Positions 33,325-41,782 of a DNA stretch of 64,000 nucleotides are shown here, piece by piece. Position numbers and translations under genes: made by a program. Location of the stretch: assembly GCF_000814905.1 (NCBI RefSeq), contig NZ_JXAG01000030.1:93761-157760 (forward strand), given 5' to 3'. Origin of the DNA: Enterobacter sp. Bisph1 (GTDB taxonomy: Bacteria; Pseudomonadota; Gammaproteobacteria; Enterobacterales; Enterobacteriaceae). How positions within the stretch are numbered: the stretch's first letter is position 1; each line of letters starts with the position of its first letter. The notes beneath the pieces are model-generated. The model did not search any database. It saw nothing but the letters and a program-made list of their open reading frames with translations, and was not told where the DNA came from.

Positions 33325-34215
33325 ATGGCTATGGTGCAGGCGAAATCGCAAAAGCTCAGGCTGTTTACTACCCATTTGTTTTTGCTGGTGTTTATTGCCG
33401 CCATTATGTTCCCGCTGCTGATGGTGATCGCCATTTCACTGCGTGAGGGCAACTTCGCCACCGGCAGTTTAATTCCCGAAACGATCTCCTGGGAGCACTG
33501 GCGACTGGCGCTGGGCTTTAGTGTTGAACACGCCGATGGCCGCGTGACGCCGCCGCCGTTCCCGGTACTGCTGTGGCTGTGGAACTCGGTGAAAATCGCC
33601 AGCATTACCGCCGTCGGCATTGTCGCGCTTTCCACCACCAGCGCGTACGCCTTTGCCCGTATGCGTTTTCGCGGCAAAGCGACGCTGTTAAAAGGGATGC
33701 TGATTTTCCAGATGTTCCCGGCGGTTCTTTCGCTGGTGGCGCTGTACGCCTTGTTTGACCGGCTCGGGCAATATGTGCCGTTTATCGGCCTCAATACCCA
33801 CGGCGGGGTGATCTTTGCGTATATGGGCGGGATTGCGCTACATGTCTGGACGATTAAAGGCTATTTCGAAACCATCGATGGCTCGCTGGAAGAAGCGGCC
33901 TCGCTGGATGGGGCAACGCCGTGGCAGGCGTTCCGCTTAGTGCTGCTGCCGCTGTCGGTGCCGATCCTCGCGGTGGTGTTTATTCTCTCCTTTATCGCCG
34001 CGATTACGGAAGTGCCTGTAGCCTCGCTGCTGCTGCGCGATGTAAACAGCTACACGCTGGCGGTGGGGATGCAACAATATCTCAACCCGCAAAACTACCT
34101 GTGGGGCGATTTTGCCGCTGCGGCAGTACTCTCCGCCATTCCAATTACGCTGGTTTTCCTGCTGGCACAACGCTGGTTGGTTAACGGTCTGACGGCGGGC
34201 GGGGTAAAAGGTTAA
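33325..34215 (+). CDS. malG: Maltose ABC transporter permease MalG
   Basis: 296 residues, E. coli length, with AAGGAGGA upstream. It has six membrane segments; the EAA loop reads [23 protein letters not shown]. The C-terminal tail reaching the MalK interface ends LTAGGVKG. It is the last gene of malEFG, closed by the terminator at 34268. Confidence 0.98.
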   Translation: MAMVQAKSQKLRLFTTHLFLLVFIAAIMFPLLMVIAISLREGNFATGSLIPETISWEHWRLALGFSVEHADGRVTPPPFPVLLWLWNSVKIASITAVGIVALSTTSAYAFARMRFRGKATLLKGMLIFQMFPAVLSLVALYALFDRLGQYVPFIGLNTHGGVIFAYMGGIALHVWTIKGYFETIDGSLEEAASLDGATPWQAFRLVLLPLSVPILAVVFILSFIAAITEVPVASLLLRDVNSYTLAVGMQQYLNPQNYLWGDFAAAAVLSAIPITLVFLLAQRWLVNGLTAGGVKG

Positions 34216-34267
34216 TTTTCATCGTTGTTATTGTCACTGCACCCTCAACTTATCTTGTGAAGTCGTT

Positions 34268-34297
34268 GGCGGCCCTGAACAGGCCGCCCTTTTTTTA
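34268..34297 (+). terminator. Rho-independent terminator of malEFG
   Basis: A 7-bp GC stem (GGCGGCC / GGCCGCC) is followed by CTTTTTTT. The T-run overlaps the last bases of the convergent psiE gene. Confidence 0.93.
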
Positions 34298-34705
34298 TTC
34301 ACGTTTTAGTCGGTTCGAATTGCACAGCCACAGCGTGATCACCAACAGCAGGATCGCCGCCGAGTAGATCAGCACATCCATCGGTGACTGGTGATCGATA
34401 ATGATCAACCGCACAATCGCGGTAATGCCAATGTAGATAAAGTAGCGCAGCGGAAAGTGAAACCCGGACTGAAAGTATTTCACAATCAGGGCGATAAACT
34501 CGAAGTAAAGAAAGTAAACCACCAGCCCTTCTACCAGCGCATACTTGCTGGTTTGCACCGGCGTAAACAGTACATCCGCCAGATGCAGCGTCTCTTTACC
34601 CAGAAAAACCATCAAAATCAGACCAAGACTCAACAGACCCAGATTGAGCACGGTCTGCAAGAGGGTCGAAATAAACTCCACGCGCGGCTTTGTTAGGGAT
34701 GTCAT
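34295..34705 (-). CDS. psiE: Phosphate-starvation-inducible protein PsiE
   Basis: 136 residues, E. coli length. It is a four-helix inner-membrane protein ([64 protein letters not shown]). In E. coli it is induced by phosphate starvation (PhoB) and cAMP-CRP; its function is unknown. It is convergent with malG; the xylE gene that separates these in E. coli is absent. No clear Pho box was recognised. Confidence 0.95.
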   Translation of the reverse strand: MTSLTKPRVEFISTLLQTVLNLGLLSLGLILMVFLGKETLHLADVLFTPVQTSKYALVEGLVVYFLYFEFIALIVKYFQSGFHFPLRYFIYIGITAIVRLIIIDHQSPMDVLIYSAAILLLVITLWLCNSNRLKRE

Positions 34706-34853
34706 AGCGGCACCTCATAATAAGTAATAAAGAGTGTGTATATCGCAAAATTGTGATCTGGATCTACATTTTTTACTTATATTTTATGAAGCAGCGTGAT
34801 GACATGATGCGTTGGCACCGCCTTTTCTCGGTAATTCCCTTTAAGGAGCGATA

Positions 34854-35315
34854 ATGACCAACGCCGCTTTACGTCAGGCCGCTGTACGCAATGTCACCTG
34901 TGGCGAAAACGTAGTGATTTATGAACCCGCCAATCTCTACGACTGCAGCCTGGCGGATGGTGTTTTTGTCGGCCCGTTTGTGGAGATCCAGGGGCACACG
35001 CAGGTGGGCAAAGGGACCAAAATCCAGTCGCACAGTTTTATCTGCGAGTACGTGACGATCGGCGAACGCTGCTTTATCGGTCATGGGGTGATGTTCGCCA
35101 ACGATATGTTTCGCAGCGGCAAGCCGGATCCCGACCGTAATAGCTGGTGTCGAATTGTGATTGGCAATGATGTGTCGATTGGCAGCGGCGCAACGATTCT
35201 GGCGGTAACGATTGCCGATGGTTGTGTTATTGGCGCAGGCAGCGTGGTGAGCAAATCGATAACGGAGAAAGGGGTGTATGTGGGAAATCCGGCGCGGCTG
35301 CTGCGCCGGTTATAG
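34854..35315 (+). CDS. Hexapeptide-repeat acyltransferase (left-handed beta-helix)
   Basis: 153 residues behind an AAGGAGCG site. The chain is a ladder of hexapeptide repeats (VTCGENVVIYEPANLY, ADGVFVGPFVEIQGHTQVGKGTKIQSH, VTIGERCFIGHGVMFANDMF, VIGNDVSIGSGATILAVTIADGCVIGAGSVVSKSI) ending in GVYVGNPARLLRRL. That layout fits acetyltransferases of nucleotide-sugar amines and polysaccharides (WlbB/WbpD/FdtC type), with the likely catalytic His in FIGHGVMF. It lies convergent with yjbH beside the exopolysaccharide operon, so a role in modifying that polymer is possible but unproven. Confidence 0.82.
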   Translation: MTNAALRQAAVRNVTCGENVVIYEPANLYDCSLADGVFVGPFVEIQGHTQVGKGTKIQSHSFICEYVTIGERCFIGHGVMFANDMFRSGKPDPDRNSWCRIVIGNDVSIGSGATILAVTIADGCVIGAGSVVSKSITEKGVYVGNPARLLRRL

Positions 35316-35345
35316 CGAGAAACTCTCCCCAAACGGGGAGAGGGA

Positions 35346-37442
35346 TTACTGGAAGTTAATAGTTTTGTCGCTGGTCATGTTATAGAGCTCGAACTTACGC
35401 CCCAGTTTCTGACCGCCGTCACGGGTCAGCGGCGTCCAGCCAATACCGGCGCGGCTGCGGGTCGGGCCAGTGCTGAAGAGATCAAGCGGCACCGAAATGT
35501 ACACCCCTTTGGTGAAGCTCCCTTCCCCGTACTGCGCCGCAGAGACGTTAGTTTTGGTGGCATATGCACCAACGACAACGCCGCTGTCAAAGTGCTTCGA
35601 CACATCCAGGGTCACGCCTTTATCGCCCGCCAGATATTGCCCGACGCTCGCTTTCACCAGTACGTTTTCAGCAAACCATGGCGTCCAGTAAGCGGTGAAG
35701 TGGCCGGTTTTCACGCTGTAATCGGTGAATTTCATCATGTCCTGCGCGCTGCGCCAGTCACGCTGTTTCACGTAGTTACCGTCAAGACCAAACGCCCAAT
35801 GCCCATCCACCGGCCGCCACAACAGTTCTGCACCGGCACCGCCATACATCGTTTCCAGGTAACCGGCATACACCTGACCATAAAAGTTGTTGCCCAGATA
35901 CTGGAAGTAGTTCGCCTGCATGTTGTTGACGTAGATGTCGTTTTGCACATATTCACGTACGCGGGTACGCACGCGCGGCAACGCCGTATCCCTCGGCGGA
36001 TTGGTGTAGTTAAATTTGTCGTAGTTGTTTTTCAGGTTGGCGAACAAGCTACCGGTGGTCAGCAGGTGATCCGTTAACCACAAGTCCGTCGTCGCCATTA
36101 CGCCAAGCTGGTACATATAGAAGCCTTCGGGGCCACCGAGAGACTGGTTAAGTACCGGATCGATATGGAAGCCGAAGGAGGATTTATCGATATACCAGCC
36201 CTGTTCCGGTTTGTCCGGCACGATGGGCGTTTCACGGCTTTGTACCAGATCCGTATCCTGCCCCAGCGGTTCGCCTTCAAGGTGGCGCTTCAGGCTGGCG
36301 ACATCCGTCTCGGTAGTGACGACCGGCATATGAAGACGATTCTGCGTCACGCGAATGGTGCGAATACCGTCCGGCAGATCGTTCATCACGATGCGGTTGG
36401 CGCGCAGCACCCCTTCCTGTGTATTACGGTATTTCACCTGCTCGCCGGTCACATACAACGTATCGCCTTTCACCTGGAGCTGCGGGTCAGCAAGGCCGGC
36501 GTTGTACTTCAGTAAGGTCAGCTGGTTGGCGACCACCGAGTGCTGCAGGATGGCATCCTGCGGCTGCGGCTGATATTTCGGCCGCGCGTTATCATTAAAC
36601 GACGGGCGCAAATCATTCAGGTTATTGCGCAGGGTAAAGCCGAACATCCAGGTATTGCCGCGCTCATAGCTGAGGTTGATGTCGGCCCAGTCCGAAACGC
36701 GGTAAATAGCCCCGACGTTGACGTTGCTGCGCTGCGGCAGTTTACCGGCATAATCCTGCTGGTAGTTGTTGCCTTCATATTCCACTTTTAACCGCAGCGG
36801 ATTCCACGGCGTTTGATACTCAACCCCGCCAAAGAGCGACGTCGGTCCACGGAACATCTGGCTGGTATCCGTCGAACCGGCCATTTTGTTGCGGGTATCG
36901 CGCACACAATATTTTGCATCGTAGGAGCAGAGCGGGTTTTTAATATTGCCGCTGGTGCCGAGATAGCCCCAACCGATCCCGAGTGAGAAATCGAACGGCC
37001 CCCAGGCTTTGTTCGCCACCAGAAATTCGCCGTCAAAAAGCCCGGTACCGCCGATATCACGGGCGCCAACGGACACTTCCGGTAGCCAGAAGCCCTCTTG
37101 CCACAGCCGCAGTTTCAAATCGAAGGCTTTATCTTTATAGGACTGATCGCCGGAGAAGGCATCAACGGAGCTGTATCTGCGCGTGCGCACGTCGGTATAG
37201 CGCAGGGTGGTTTCCAGCCAGGGAAAGAGCTGCACCGAACCGGAGTAGTAGCGATACTGTTTATTATCGCGGTAGTTGAGGCTTAATTCGCCATCGCGCG
37301 ACATACGCGCCGTCGGCGTTTGTAGCAGACCGACGCCGCCGAAATCCGACTGCGAAGGGCCAATCGGATCCGGATAGGTTTCAGCGTGACAGGCGGCGCT
37401 AATTCCCAGCGCCAACAGGCTTATGACAAACGATGTTTTCAT
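35346..37442 (-). CDS. yjbH: YjbH, exopolysaccharide-associated outer-membrane protein
   Basis: 698 residues with a signal peptide cut after ISAACHA. The mature protein is rich in aromatic beta-strand patterns ([25 protein letters not shown]-like strands), as expected for a large beta-barrel; it is the YjbH/GfcD family (DUF940). The yjbEFGH operon is Rcs-controlled in E. coli and its overexpression yields an extracellular polysaccharide. It is the last gene of the operon, 2 bases after yjbG. Confidence 0.93.
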   Translation of the reverse strand: MKTSFVISLLALGISAACHAETYPDPIGPSQSDFGGVGLLQTPTARMSRDGELSLNYRDNKQYRYYSGSVQLFPWLETTLRYTDVRTRRYSSVDAFSGDQSYKDKAFDLKLRLWQEGFWLPEVSVGARDIGGTGLFDGEFLVANKAWGPFDFSLGIGWGYLGTSGNIKNPLCSYDAKYCVRDTRNKMAGSTDTSQMFRGPTSLFGGVEYQTPWNPLRLKVEYEGNNYQQDYAGKLPQRSNVNVGAIYRVSDWADINLSYERGNTWMFGFTLRNNLNDLRPSFNDNARPKYQPQPQDAILQHSVVANQLTLLKYNAGLADPQLQVKGDTLYVTGEQVKYRNTQEGVLRANRIVMNDLPDGIRTIRVTQNRLHMPVVTTETDVASLKRHLEGEPLGQDTDLVQSRETPIVPDKPEQGWYIDKSSFGFHIDPVLNQSLGGPEGFYMYQLGVMATTDLWLTDHLLTTGSLFANLKNNYDKFNYTNPPRDTALPRVRTRVREYVQNDIYVNNMQANYFQYLGNNFYGQVYAGYLETMYGGAGAELLWRPVDGHWAFGLDGNYVKQRDWRSAQDMMKFTDYSVKTGHFTAYWTPWFAENVLVKASVGQYLAGDKGVTLDVSKHFDSGVVVGAYATKTNVSAAQYGEGSFTKGVYISVPLDLFSTGPTRSRAGIGWTPLTRDGGQKLGRKFELYNMTSDKTINFQ

Positions 37443-37444
37443 TA

Positions 37445-38182
37445 TTATTCCGGTATCCGATGCGTCAGGGACTGAAGAATGTCGGCATTGAGCTCGTCAT
37501 ACTCGTTGCTCCACAAACCCGGTGCGAAACCAACAAAAATCACGCTGCCGGGCATCGGCTCTACGTGGCGTCGGTTCCAGTAGCCTACCGGTACCTTTTG
37601 CGTGCCGCCGTTGGGATAAATCACCCAGGCATAGCTGCGATCCGCCCCGCTGAGCAGGCTCATATCATCCAGGTAACTCACCACATCCCGACCGGGCGTA
37701 AACACCTTCTCGCCGGGGCTGCTGATAAGCCCCACCACGGTGATAGTGGTCGGCTGCGGGCCAACCCACAGCGTGTATTGTCCGTCTAACGGACGATTGG
37801 CGAGGCGGTGGGTGCGTAAGTAATCGGGATCCAGGCGGACAATTTGTCGGCCGGTGACTTTGATAGCCTGCAACTGCTGTTGTAAGGCGCGGATCGCGGC
37901 GGCGCTGTTGCCGCTCTCATCGGCGGCAAGGAGACCGAGCCGCGCCAGTAACGCCTGGTGGCGCGCCTGTTCCACCGCCGTCGCCTGACGTTCGCTGACC
38001 ACCGCACCTGGCCACCAGCTATCCGCCAGCCGGGGCTGGCCGACCAGATCCAGCAGATGCTCGGCATTGGTTAAGGTTTTGGGTTTGCTTTCGCCCTGCA
38101 GGTAAACATCCACGGTACCGACAGAGAACGCCAGCGGAGAAATAAGGGTGAGTAATAGCGGAAGAAGTGTGATTTTTTTCAT
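37445..38182 (-). CDS. yjbG: YjbG, GfcC-like periplasmic protein
   Basis: 245 residues with a signal peptide (cut near PLAFS). It is the GfcC/YjbG family (DUF1017), with two ubiquitin-like beta-grasp domains like those of capsule exporter Wza; [23 protein letters not shown] is the second of these. The start codon overlaps the yjbF stop by one base, so translation is coupled. Confidence 0.92.
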   Translation of the reverse strand: MKKITLLPLLLTLISPLAFSVGTVDVYLQGESKPKTLTNAEHLLDLVGQPRLADSWWPGAVVSERQATAVEQARHQALLARLGLLAADESGNSAAAIRALQQQLQAIKVTGRQIVRLDPDYLRTHRLANRPLDGQYTLWVGPQPTTITVVGLISSPGEKVFTPGRDVVSYLDDMSLLSGADRSYAWVIYPNGGTQKVPVGYWNRRHVEPMPGSVIFVGFAPGLWSNEYDELNADILQSLTHRIPE

Positions 38183-38817
38183 TATTTCGCCGCCTTAATC
38201 AGGGTGGTTTTCACCGGGAACCAGGCCGCGCCAAGATACTGTTCCGATTGCCGGATAACCCCTTGTTCATCTACCCAATAACGGTTGCGCCAGCTCTTCT
38301 GATCGGTCGACACCTCTTCATCAAGAATACGTACGGGTGTGACATCGTTTGCCAGCCTCACCGTGTCGGTGCCGTTCCAGCGGAAGACGGAACGGGCCGT
38401 GGCGTAGCGCACCTGCTTGTGTTCCGTCCAGCCCATTAAGCGCGTCCAGCTTGCGCCATCGACAATTTGATTCGGCTTCGCCAGCGGATCCGCCGCCAGA
38501 TTATTCATATCCAGCAGGTTATCGCCGCCGAAGTGGGTTTTTACGATGCGGTAGTTTTGCGTAACGATAGTGGCCTGATCCTGCGTCACCCATTTTTGCT
38601 GCCCGTTTTCATCGAAAGCGAGCACCACAAAGAGTTGCGGGCCGTTATTTAGCTGCATGTACTGGCTGGCATAGGGCATATTGAGAAGTTCGTCGTCCGT
38701 GAGCTGCACGCCCGGTACGCCGAATACGCTTTCCCAAAGTGAATTGCCGAGGCCTTTGATATGGCCTGAACATGCCTGAAGGAGCAGGCAAATTAAAATG
38801 ATACCAGGTCGCTTCAC
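38182..38817 (-). CDS. yjbF: YjbF, GfcB-like outer-membrane lipoprotein
   Basis: 211 residues from GTG 38817 (M-KRPGIILICLLLQAC), with GGAGAAGAG upstream; the frame extends 48 codons further but without sense. The lipobox LLLQACSG marks it as a lipoprotein. The body matches E. coli YjbF (PYASQYMQLNNGPQLFVVLAF, VRYATARSVFRWNGTDTV, LDEEVSTDQKSWRNRYWVDE). It belongs to the GfcB family (DUF2886) of polysaccharide-secretion operons. Confidence 0.93.
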   Translation of the reverse strand: MKRPGIILICLLLQACSGHIKGLGNSLWESVFGVPGVQLTDDELLNMPYASQYMQLNNGPQLFVVLAFDENGQQKWVTQDQATIVTQNYRIVKTHFGGDNLLDMNNLAADPLAKPNQIVDGASWTRLMGWTEHKQVRYATARSVFRWNGTDTVRLANDVTPVRILDEEVSTDQKSWRNRYWVDEQGVIRQSEQYLGAAWFPVKTTLIKAAK

Positions 38818-38840
38818 GACTCTTCTCCGAAAGGGGCGAA

Positions 38841-38864
38841 ATAACCACACCGAAGTGTGGTTAT
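38841..38864 (-). other. UUCG-capped hairpin between yjbE and yjbF
   Basis: A 10-bp perfect stem on the minus strand (ATAACCACAC / GTGTGGTTAT) has a C(UUCG)G tetraloop, 17 bases past the yjbE stop. There is no T-run, so it should be a partial barrier or 3' protector that makes yjbE more abundant than yjbFGH. Confidence 0.75.
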
Positions 38865-38881
38865 AGTTAATGTACCCGCTA

Positions 38882-39124
38882 TTACTGGGTACTTGTGGTC
38901 GTAGTGGTCGTGGTTCCGGTATTGGAACCATCGCCGCCACCGGTTGCCGCCAGAGCGACACCCACCGCAGAACCTACGGTGCTGACGCTCGTCGCCGCGG
39001 AGCTACCCGCAGAGACAGAGGTCGCTGCCGACCCTGCTGCTTCACCAATTTGCACCGGTGCCGCAAAAGCAGAAGTCGCCGCAAGCGCGGATATGGCAAA
39101 AATGCCATACAGGACTTTTTTCAT
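38882..39124 (-). CDS. yjbE: YjbE, small secreted GfcA-like protein
   Basis: 80 residues, E. coli length. The signal peptide is cut near SAFA. The mature part is almost only Ala, Ser, Val, Gly and Thr and ends in a threonine run ([11 protein letters not shown]), as in YjbE/GfcA. It is the first gene of yjbEFGH. The role is unknown; a low-complexity exported peptide. Confidence 0.92.
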   Translation of the reverse strand: MKKVLYGIFAISALAATSAFAAPVQIGEAAGSAATSVSAGSSAATSVSTVGSAVGVALAATGGGDGSNTGTTTTTTTSTQ

Positions 39125-39158
39125 ATCAATTTCCCTTCATTGAATGAATGGAGATTTA

Positions 39159-39174
39159 CCTGAAAGAATTCAGG
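39159..39174. promoter_or_regulatory. Inverted repeat upstream of yjbE
   Basis: CCTGAAAGAATTCAGG is an inverted repeat 35 bases before the yjbE start. It could be an operator or a leader hairpin. It does not clearly match the RcsAB box expected from E. coli regulation. Confidence 0.35.
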
Positions 39175-39296
39175 CGCTATCGAGTATACACAACTCAAGC
39201 GCCGGGTTTACGCATCGGGAAATAGCGGGGAAGGTTTTCGGAAAAATGGTAACGCACGTTTATAAATAACTGCAAAATTAATAAATGCAATATAAA

Positions 39297-39918
39297 TCAA
39301 ATAATTAAATAAAGATAAAATAGAGACACAATAAGGCTTGTCCTAAAATCTTTAGCCACTCCAGATACGCCTGTACCCTTTTTCGGATAAACCTTATCGC
39401 GAGCAACAACGATGCTATCGAAATAATCTGCCCGGTTTAGCTTAAAAATATCAATATTGGATTTCGTTATAATTATGAGCGAATTTGCCAGACATATAAC
39501 CATGTGGGAATTGAGCCGGGCTGGCATTCCAGCCTGCAACAACAAGTAAGACTACTGAGGCGATGAGTTAAGAGTCCTCCGGTAGGGTTGTAGAAGGTGA
39601 TTCGCGCTGGAAAATACACGGCGTACCGGTGGCCGGGCTCAGCTTGCAGGAAAGAATACTGTTGCAGCTTTGTGCGTGGGACAAAGTTGCTTTGACGTTG
39701 CCAAATGGCTCTAGCAACAACGTTTCACGTGAGGTCTGGAAGCAGCTTATCAGAAACGGAATAGAATATTTTCTCCCAGGCTTGGCGCACAATATCCGTA
39801 GAAGACACGGCGATTTCCGCAAACAGTGCAAACTACCGAGCAGTTCCTTTGGGAATCCACTTATACCCTTAAGTACCTGATCAGCCCTGTCGGTAAGGTA
39901 ACGGGTATTCTTTATCAT
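39297..39918 (-). pseudogene. Decayed gene of unknown family, third member of an accessory cluster
   Basis: Reading the minus strand from ATG 39918, 17 bases after the 59-codon gene, gives MIKNTRYLTDRADQVLKGIS followed by GFPKELLGS. One base then seems lost and the frame continues as FALFAEIAVSSTDIVRQAWE and KIFYSVSDKLLPDLT. An in-frame TGA (a likely CGA-to-TGA change) follows, then NVVARAIWQRQSNFV and AEPGHRYAVYFPARITFYNP. Further frame changes lead to TKSNIDIFKLNRADYFDS and a hydrophobic end SLIVSLFYLYLII. The pieces look protein-like in sequence but no single frame is open. The family is not recognised. Confidence is moderate that it is a broken gene; exact lesions need a homologue. Confidence 0.5.
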
Positions 39919-39934
39919 GAATAGCGAACATATA

Positions 39935-40114
39935 TTATATGATTCTCGAAACAAGCCAGATAATAAACACGGTAAAAAGTGCAGCGACATTCCAGGCATA
40001 ATCAGGCCAGAATTTACCGCCCAAAGCTGCAACGCTGAGGATTAAAACAGCACAAACAATAATGCCAACCAGTAGCCGGAGCTGAAAACGAAGCCATTTT
40101 TTTAAAAAATTCAT
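39935..40114 (-). CDS. Small membrane protein, 59 residues, coupled to upstream gene
   Basis: Starts ATG at 40114 and overlaps the stop of the 230-residue gene by ATGA, a classic coupling signal. The product reads MNFLKKWLRFQLRLLVGII, then hydrophobic VCAVLILSVAALG, a short loop GKFWPDYAWN, and a second hydrophobic segment VAALFTVFIIWLVSRII. This gives a basic N-terminus and two membrane helices in a hairpin. I recognise no family. Being below 60 codons it is easily missed in annotation. Small two-helix proteins downstream of an unknown gene can be immunity proteins, but that is inference. Confidence 0.72.
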   Translation of the reverse strand: MNFLKKWLRFQLRLLVGIIVCAVLILSVAALGGKFWPDYAWNVAALFTVFIIWLVSRII

Positions 40115-40803
40115 CGAATTATCCGCAGAATAGCAGCTGTAATTTCGTCATCGGAAGAAATGATCCGGTTTAATGATGGATTTCTGCTAATAACAGGTTC
40201 TATCAAAAAATACAGCATTTCCAGTTTCTCAGCATAAAGCGCCTGATAATAAATAGCATTCTGTTGCTTAATCCTGTCGGCAGCGTCAGCAGCCTTTTGA
40301 ATATAGGCATACCAGCCAGTAAGCGTGACGGCCACGAGGGAATATCTTAGAACTGCACGATCAACAGAAACGCTTATACCAAACGAATAACTCGCGGCGG
40401 TAGTGATGGCTGCCGCCAGAGCCTGGTTAGTCCAGGAAGCCGACACAATATTCGCGCCACCTTCGACAAGTGCACTTTCTATACGGCGCAAGCGCTCCGG
40501 CGTCAGATTCTGAAGCAATAAATCAACATAAATCCGAATCATTTTTTGAATGACATCACGCTTATCAAGTAGGCCGAAAATATTCTCGGCAAAGCGTACA
40601 TCCTCCGCTTTTTGCTTTACGCACACCTCACGATAGTTTTTTGTAAAGCAACTCGCATAGAACGCAAGGCGAGTCATTCCGTCTTGAAGATTCACTCCCT
40701 GTTTAATCACTTCATCACGAACACCGGCAACGGCACGATCAAGAACTAATGCGAGATGCCTGTCCGCCTGCATTTTGCTGACTATCATCGAATTCGTGTA
40801 CAT
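40111..40803 (-). CDS. Unrecognised protein, 230 residues, with a hydrophobic central segment
   Basis: Intact frame MYTNSMIVSKMQADRHLALV... ending AAILRIIR. The N-terminal 100 residues are helical and charged (AVAGVRDEVIKQGVNLQDG, FGLLDKRDVIQKMIRIYVD). Residues of about 118-165 are Ala/Ser-rich and hydrophobic (TNQALAAAITTAASYSFGIS, then LVAVTLTGWYAYIQ) and could be two membrane helices. A charged C-terminal helix follows. No catalytic motif or signal peptide is seen and no family is recognised. It is AT-richer than its neighbours, ends in an ATGA overlap with the 59-residue gene, and begins 38 bases after the stop of the remnant at 40842-41256. Confidence 0.7.
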   Translation of the reverse strand: MYTNSMIVSKMQADRHLALVLDRAVAGVRDEVIKQGVNLQDGMTRLAFYASCFTKNYREVCVKQKAEDVRFAENIFGLLDKRDVIQKMIRIYVDLLLQNLTPERLRRIESALVEGGANIVSASWTNQALAAAITTAASYSFGISVSVDRAVLRYSLVAVTLTGWYAYIQKAADAADRIKQQNAIYYQALYAEKLEMLYFLIEPVISRNPSLNRIISSDDEITAAILRIIR

Positions 40804-40841
40804 TTCTGCGACTGTTTTAATCCATGTCAGTTATATGTGCT

Positions 40842-41256
40842 CTATTTTATTGCTGATCTGAAACAGGATGAAAGAACATAAAAATGATTATGTTGCTTAT
40901 AGAGGCAAATTTTGCAAAAAAACCGTATCTTAGTGAAGTCACTTTTTCTGGTCACGTCGCCCGTAACGCCAGACTGAATGCCGGCAGGGTGACAACAGCC
41001 CTGAGCCACATCCGGTTTGCCCTTTTCATAGAGCGTTTCGCTATAGATATCCCGTACCTTGTCATACCGTTTATTATCTTGTTCCAGGAAGACTTCCACT
41101 GCTTTTTTAGCTGTCGCCTCCAGCGTGTTATCAGGTCCCAACTGGATATACTGATCGGAGCCCCCTGCATGCTAGCTCCGCGCCTTTGAAGGGAGTTACG
41201 CGACAGCCGCGCGTACCATAATTTTCGATATCTAAAATGCCCCCTGGAAAGGCGTT
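40842..41256 (-). pseudogene. C-terminal remnant of a larger gene with a +1 frameshift
   Basis: Minus strand from about 41256 reads NAFPGGILDIENYGTRGCRV and TPFKGAELACRG, preceded by an in-frame TAG. At a run of five G (41161-41165) the frame shifts by one base and continues GSDQYIQLGPDNTLEATAKK, AVEVFLEQDNKRYDKVRDIY and SETLYEKGKPDV to a stop at 40842. With four G in the run both halves join smoothly, so a one-base insertion broke it. The last 30 residues look degenerate. The family is not recognised; it could be the tail of a secreted effector, but only context suggests this. Confidence 0.55.
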
Positions 41257-41750
41257 CTATAGCGTCACACTGTCAGCAGACGATTTTTATTGCGAGAACA
41301 TGTCAGGCGCAAGCCTGGAACGGTCAGAGCTATAAACTCATCAAGGGCCCGTTTGTGAAGTGAAGTGGTGCTCAAAAATCATTAATATCCATTTTAAAAA
41401 CATGTTAATGATCGCCAGAGTGACGACAGGTGCTGACCTGCTCTCCTTTTATTAACTACAGCGCTTGAGTCCTGGTTAAAGCACTTCAGTTTAGACTGGC
41501 ACTGTTTTCAGGGAGGAGATCACCAACTTCTGAACTACGTTGTTGATCGCACTGGAGAATATAAAAAGTGAAGAGTTCGCTTTCCAGGAGTACTTGCAGT
41601 GGAAACATATTAATTCTGAGCAACGCGATTTAGTCGCAGCAAGTGAAAGCCTTTTTATTGCTCCCAGCATTACAGTAGACAAAGTATCTGCCCGATGTGT
41701 TACCAGGGAAATAAAAAAATGAAGGGTGAGATGATTTTGTTGAAAACAGC
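41257..41750. other. Gene-poor remainder of the accessory island
   Basis: No convincing gene. A plus-strand frame at 41540-41722 (TTG start) reads LIALENIKSEEFAFQEYLQW to REIKK and could be the 3' end of a lost gene. An overlapping frame just before it (about 41440-41570) reads ESWLKHFSLDWHCFQGGDH and ends DRTGEYKK. Neither has a ribosome site or is recognised. The stretch looks like overlapping remnants between the island and pgi. Confidence 0.3.
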
Positions 41751-41775
41751 AAAAAAGCGCCGCCGAAGCGGCGCT
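41751..41775 (-). terminator. Rho-independent terminator of pgi
   Basis: On the minus strand an 8-bp stem (AGCGCCGC / GCGGCGCT) is capped by TTCG and followed by six T, 7 bases past the pgi stop. Confidence 0.95.
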
Positions 41776-41782
41776 CAAAGCA

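Noticed and set aside
39629..39880. 83-codon plus-strand ORF reading MAGLSLQERILLQLCAWDKV
   Set aside because: Antisense to the reconstructed broken gene, with no ribosome site; the minus-strand reading is more coherent.
39568..40032. 154-codon intact minus-strand ORF
   Set aside because: Its upstream part overlaps the 59-codon gene in another frame, and only its middle (MIKNTRYLTDRADQVLKGIS) reads as protein. The better model is a gene starting at 39918 with a frameshift.
41491..41778. 95-codon minus-strand ORF before pgi terminator
   Set aside because: Runs into the pgi terminator stem, is rich in Ser, Cys and Phe, and has no ribosome site.
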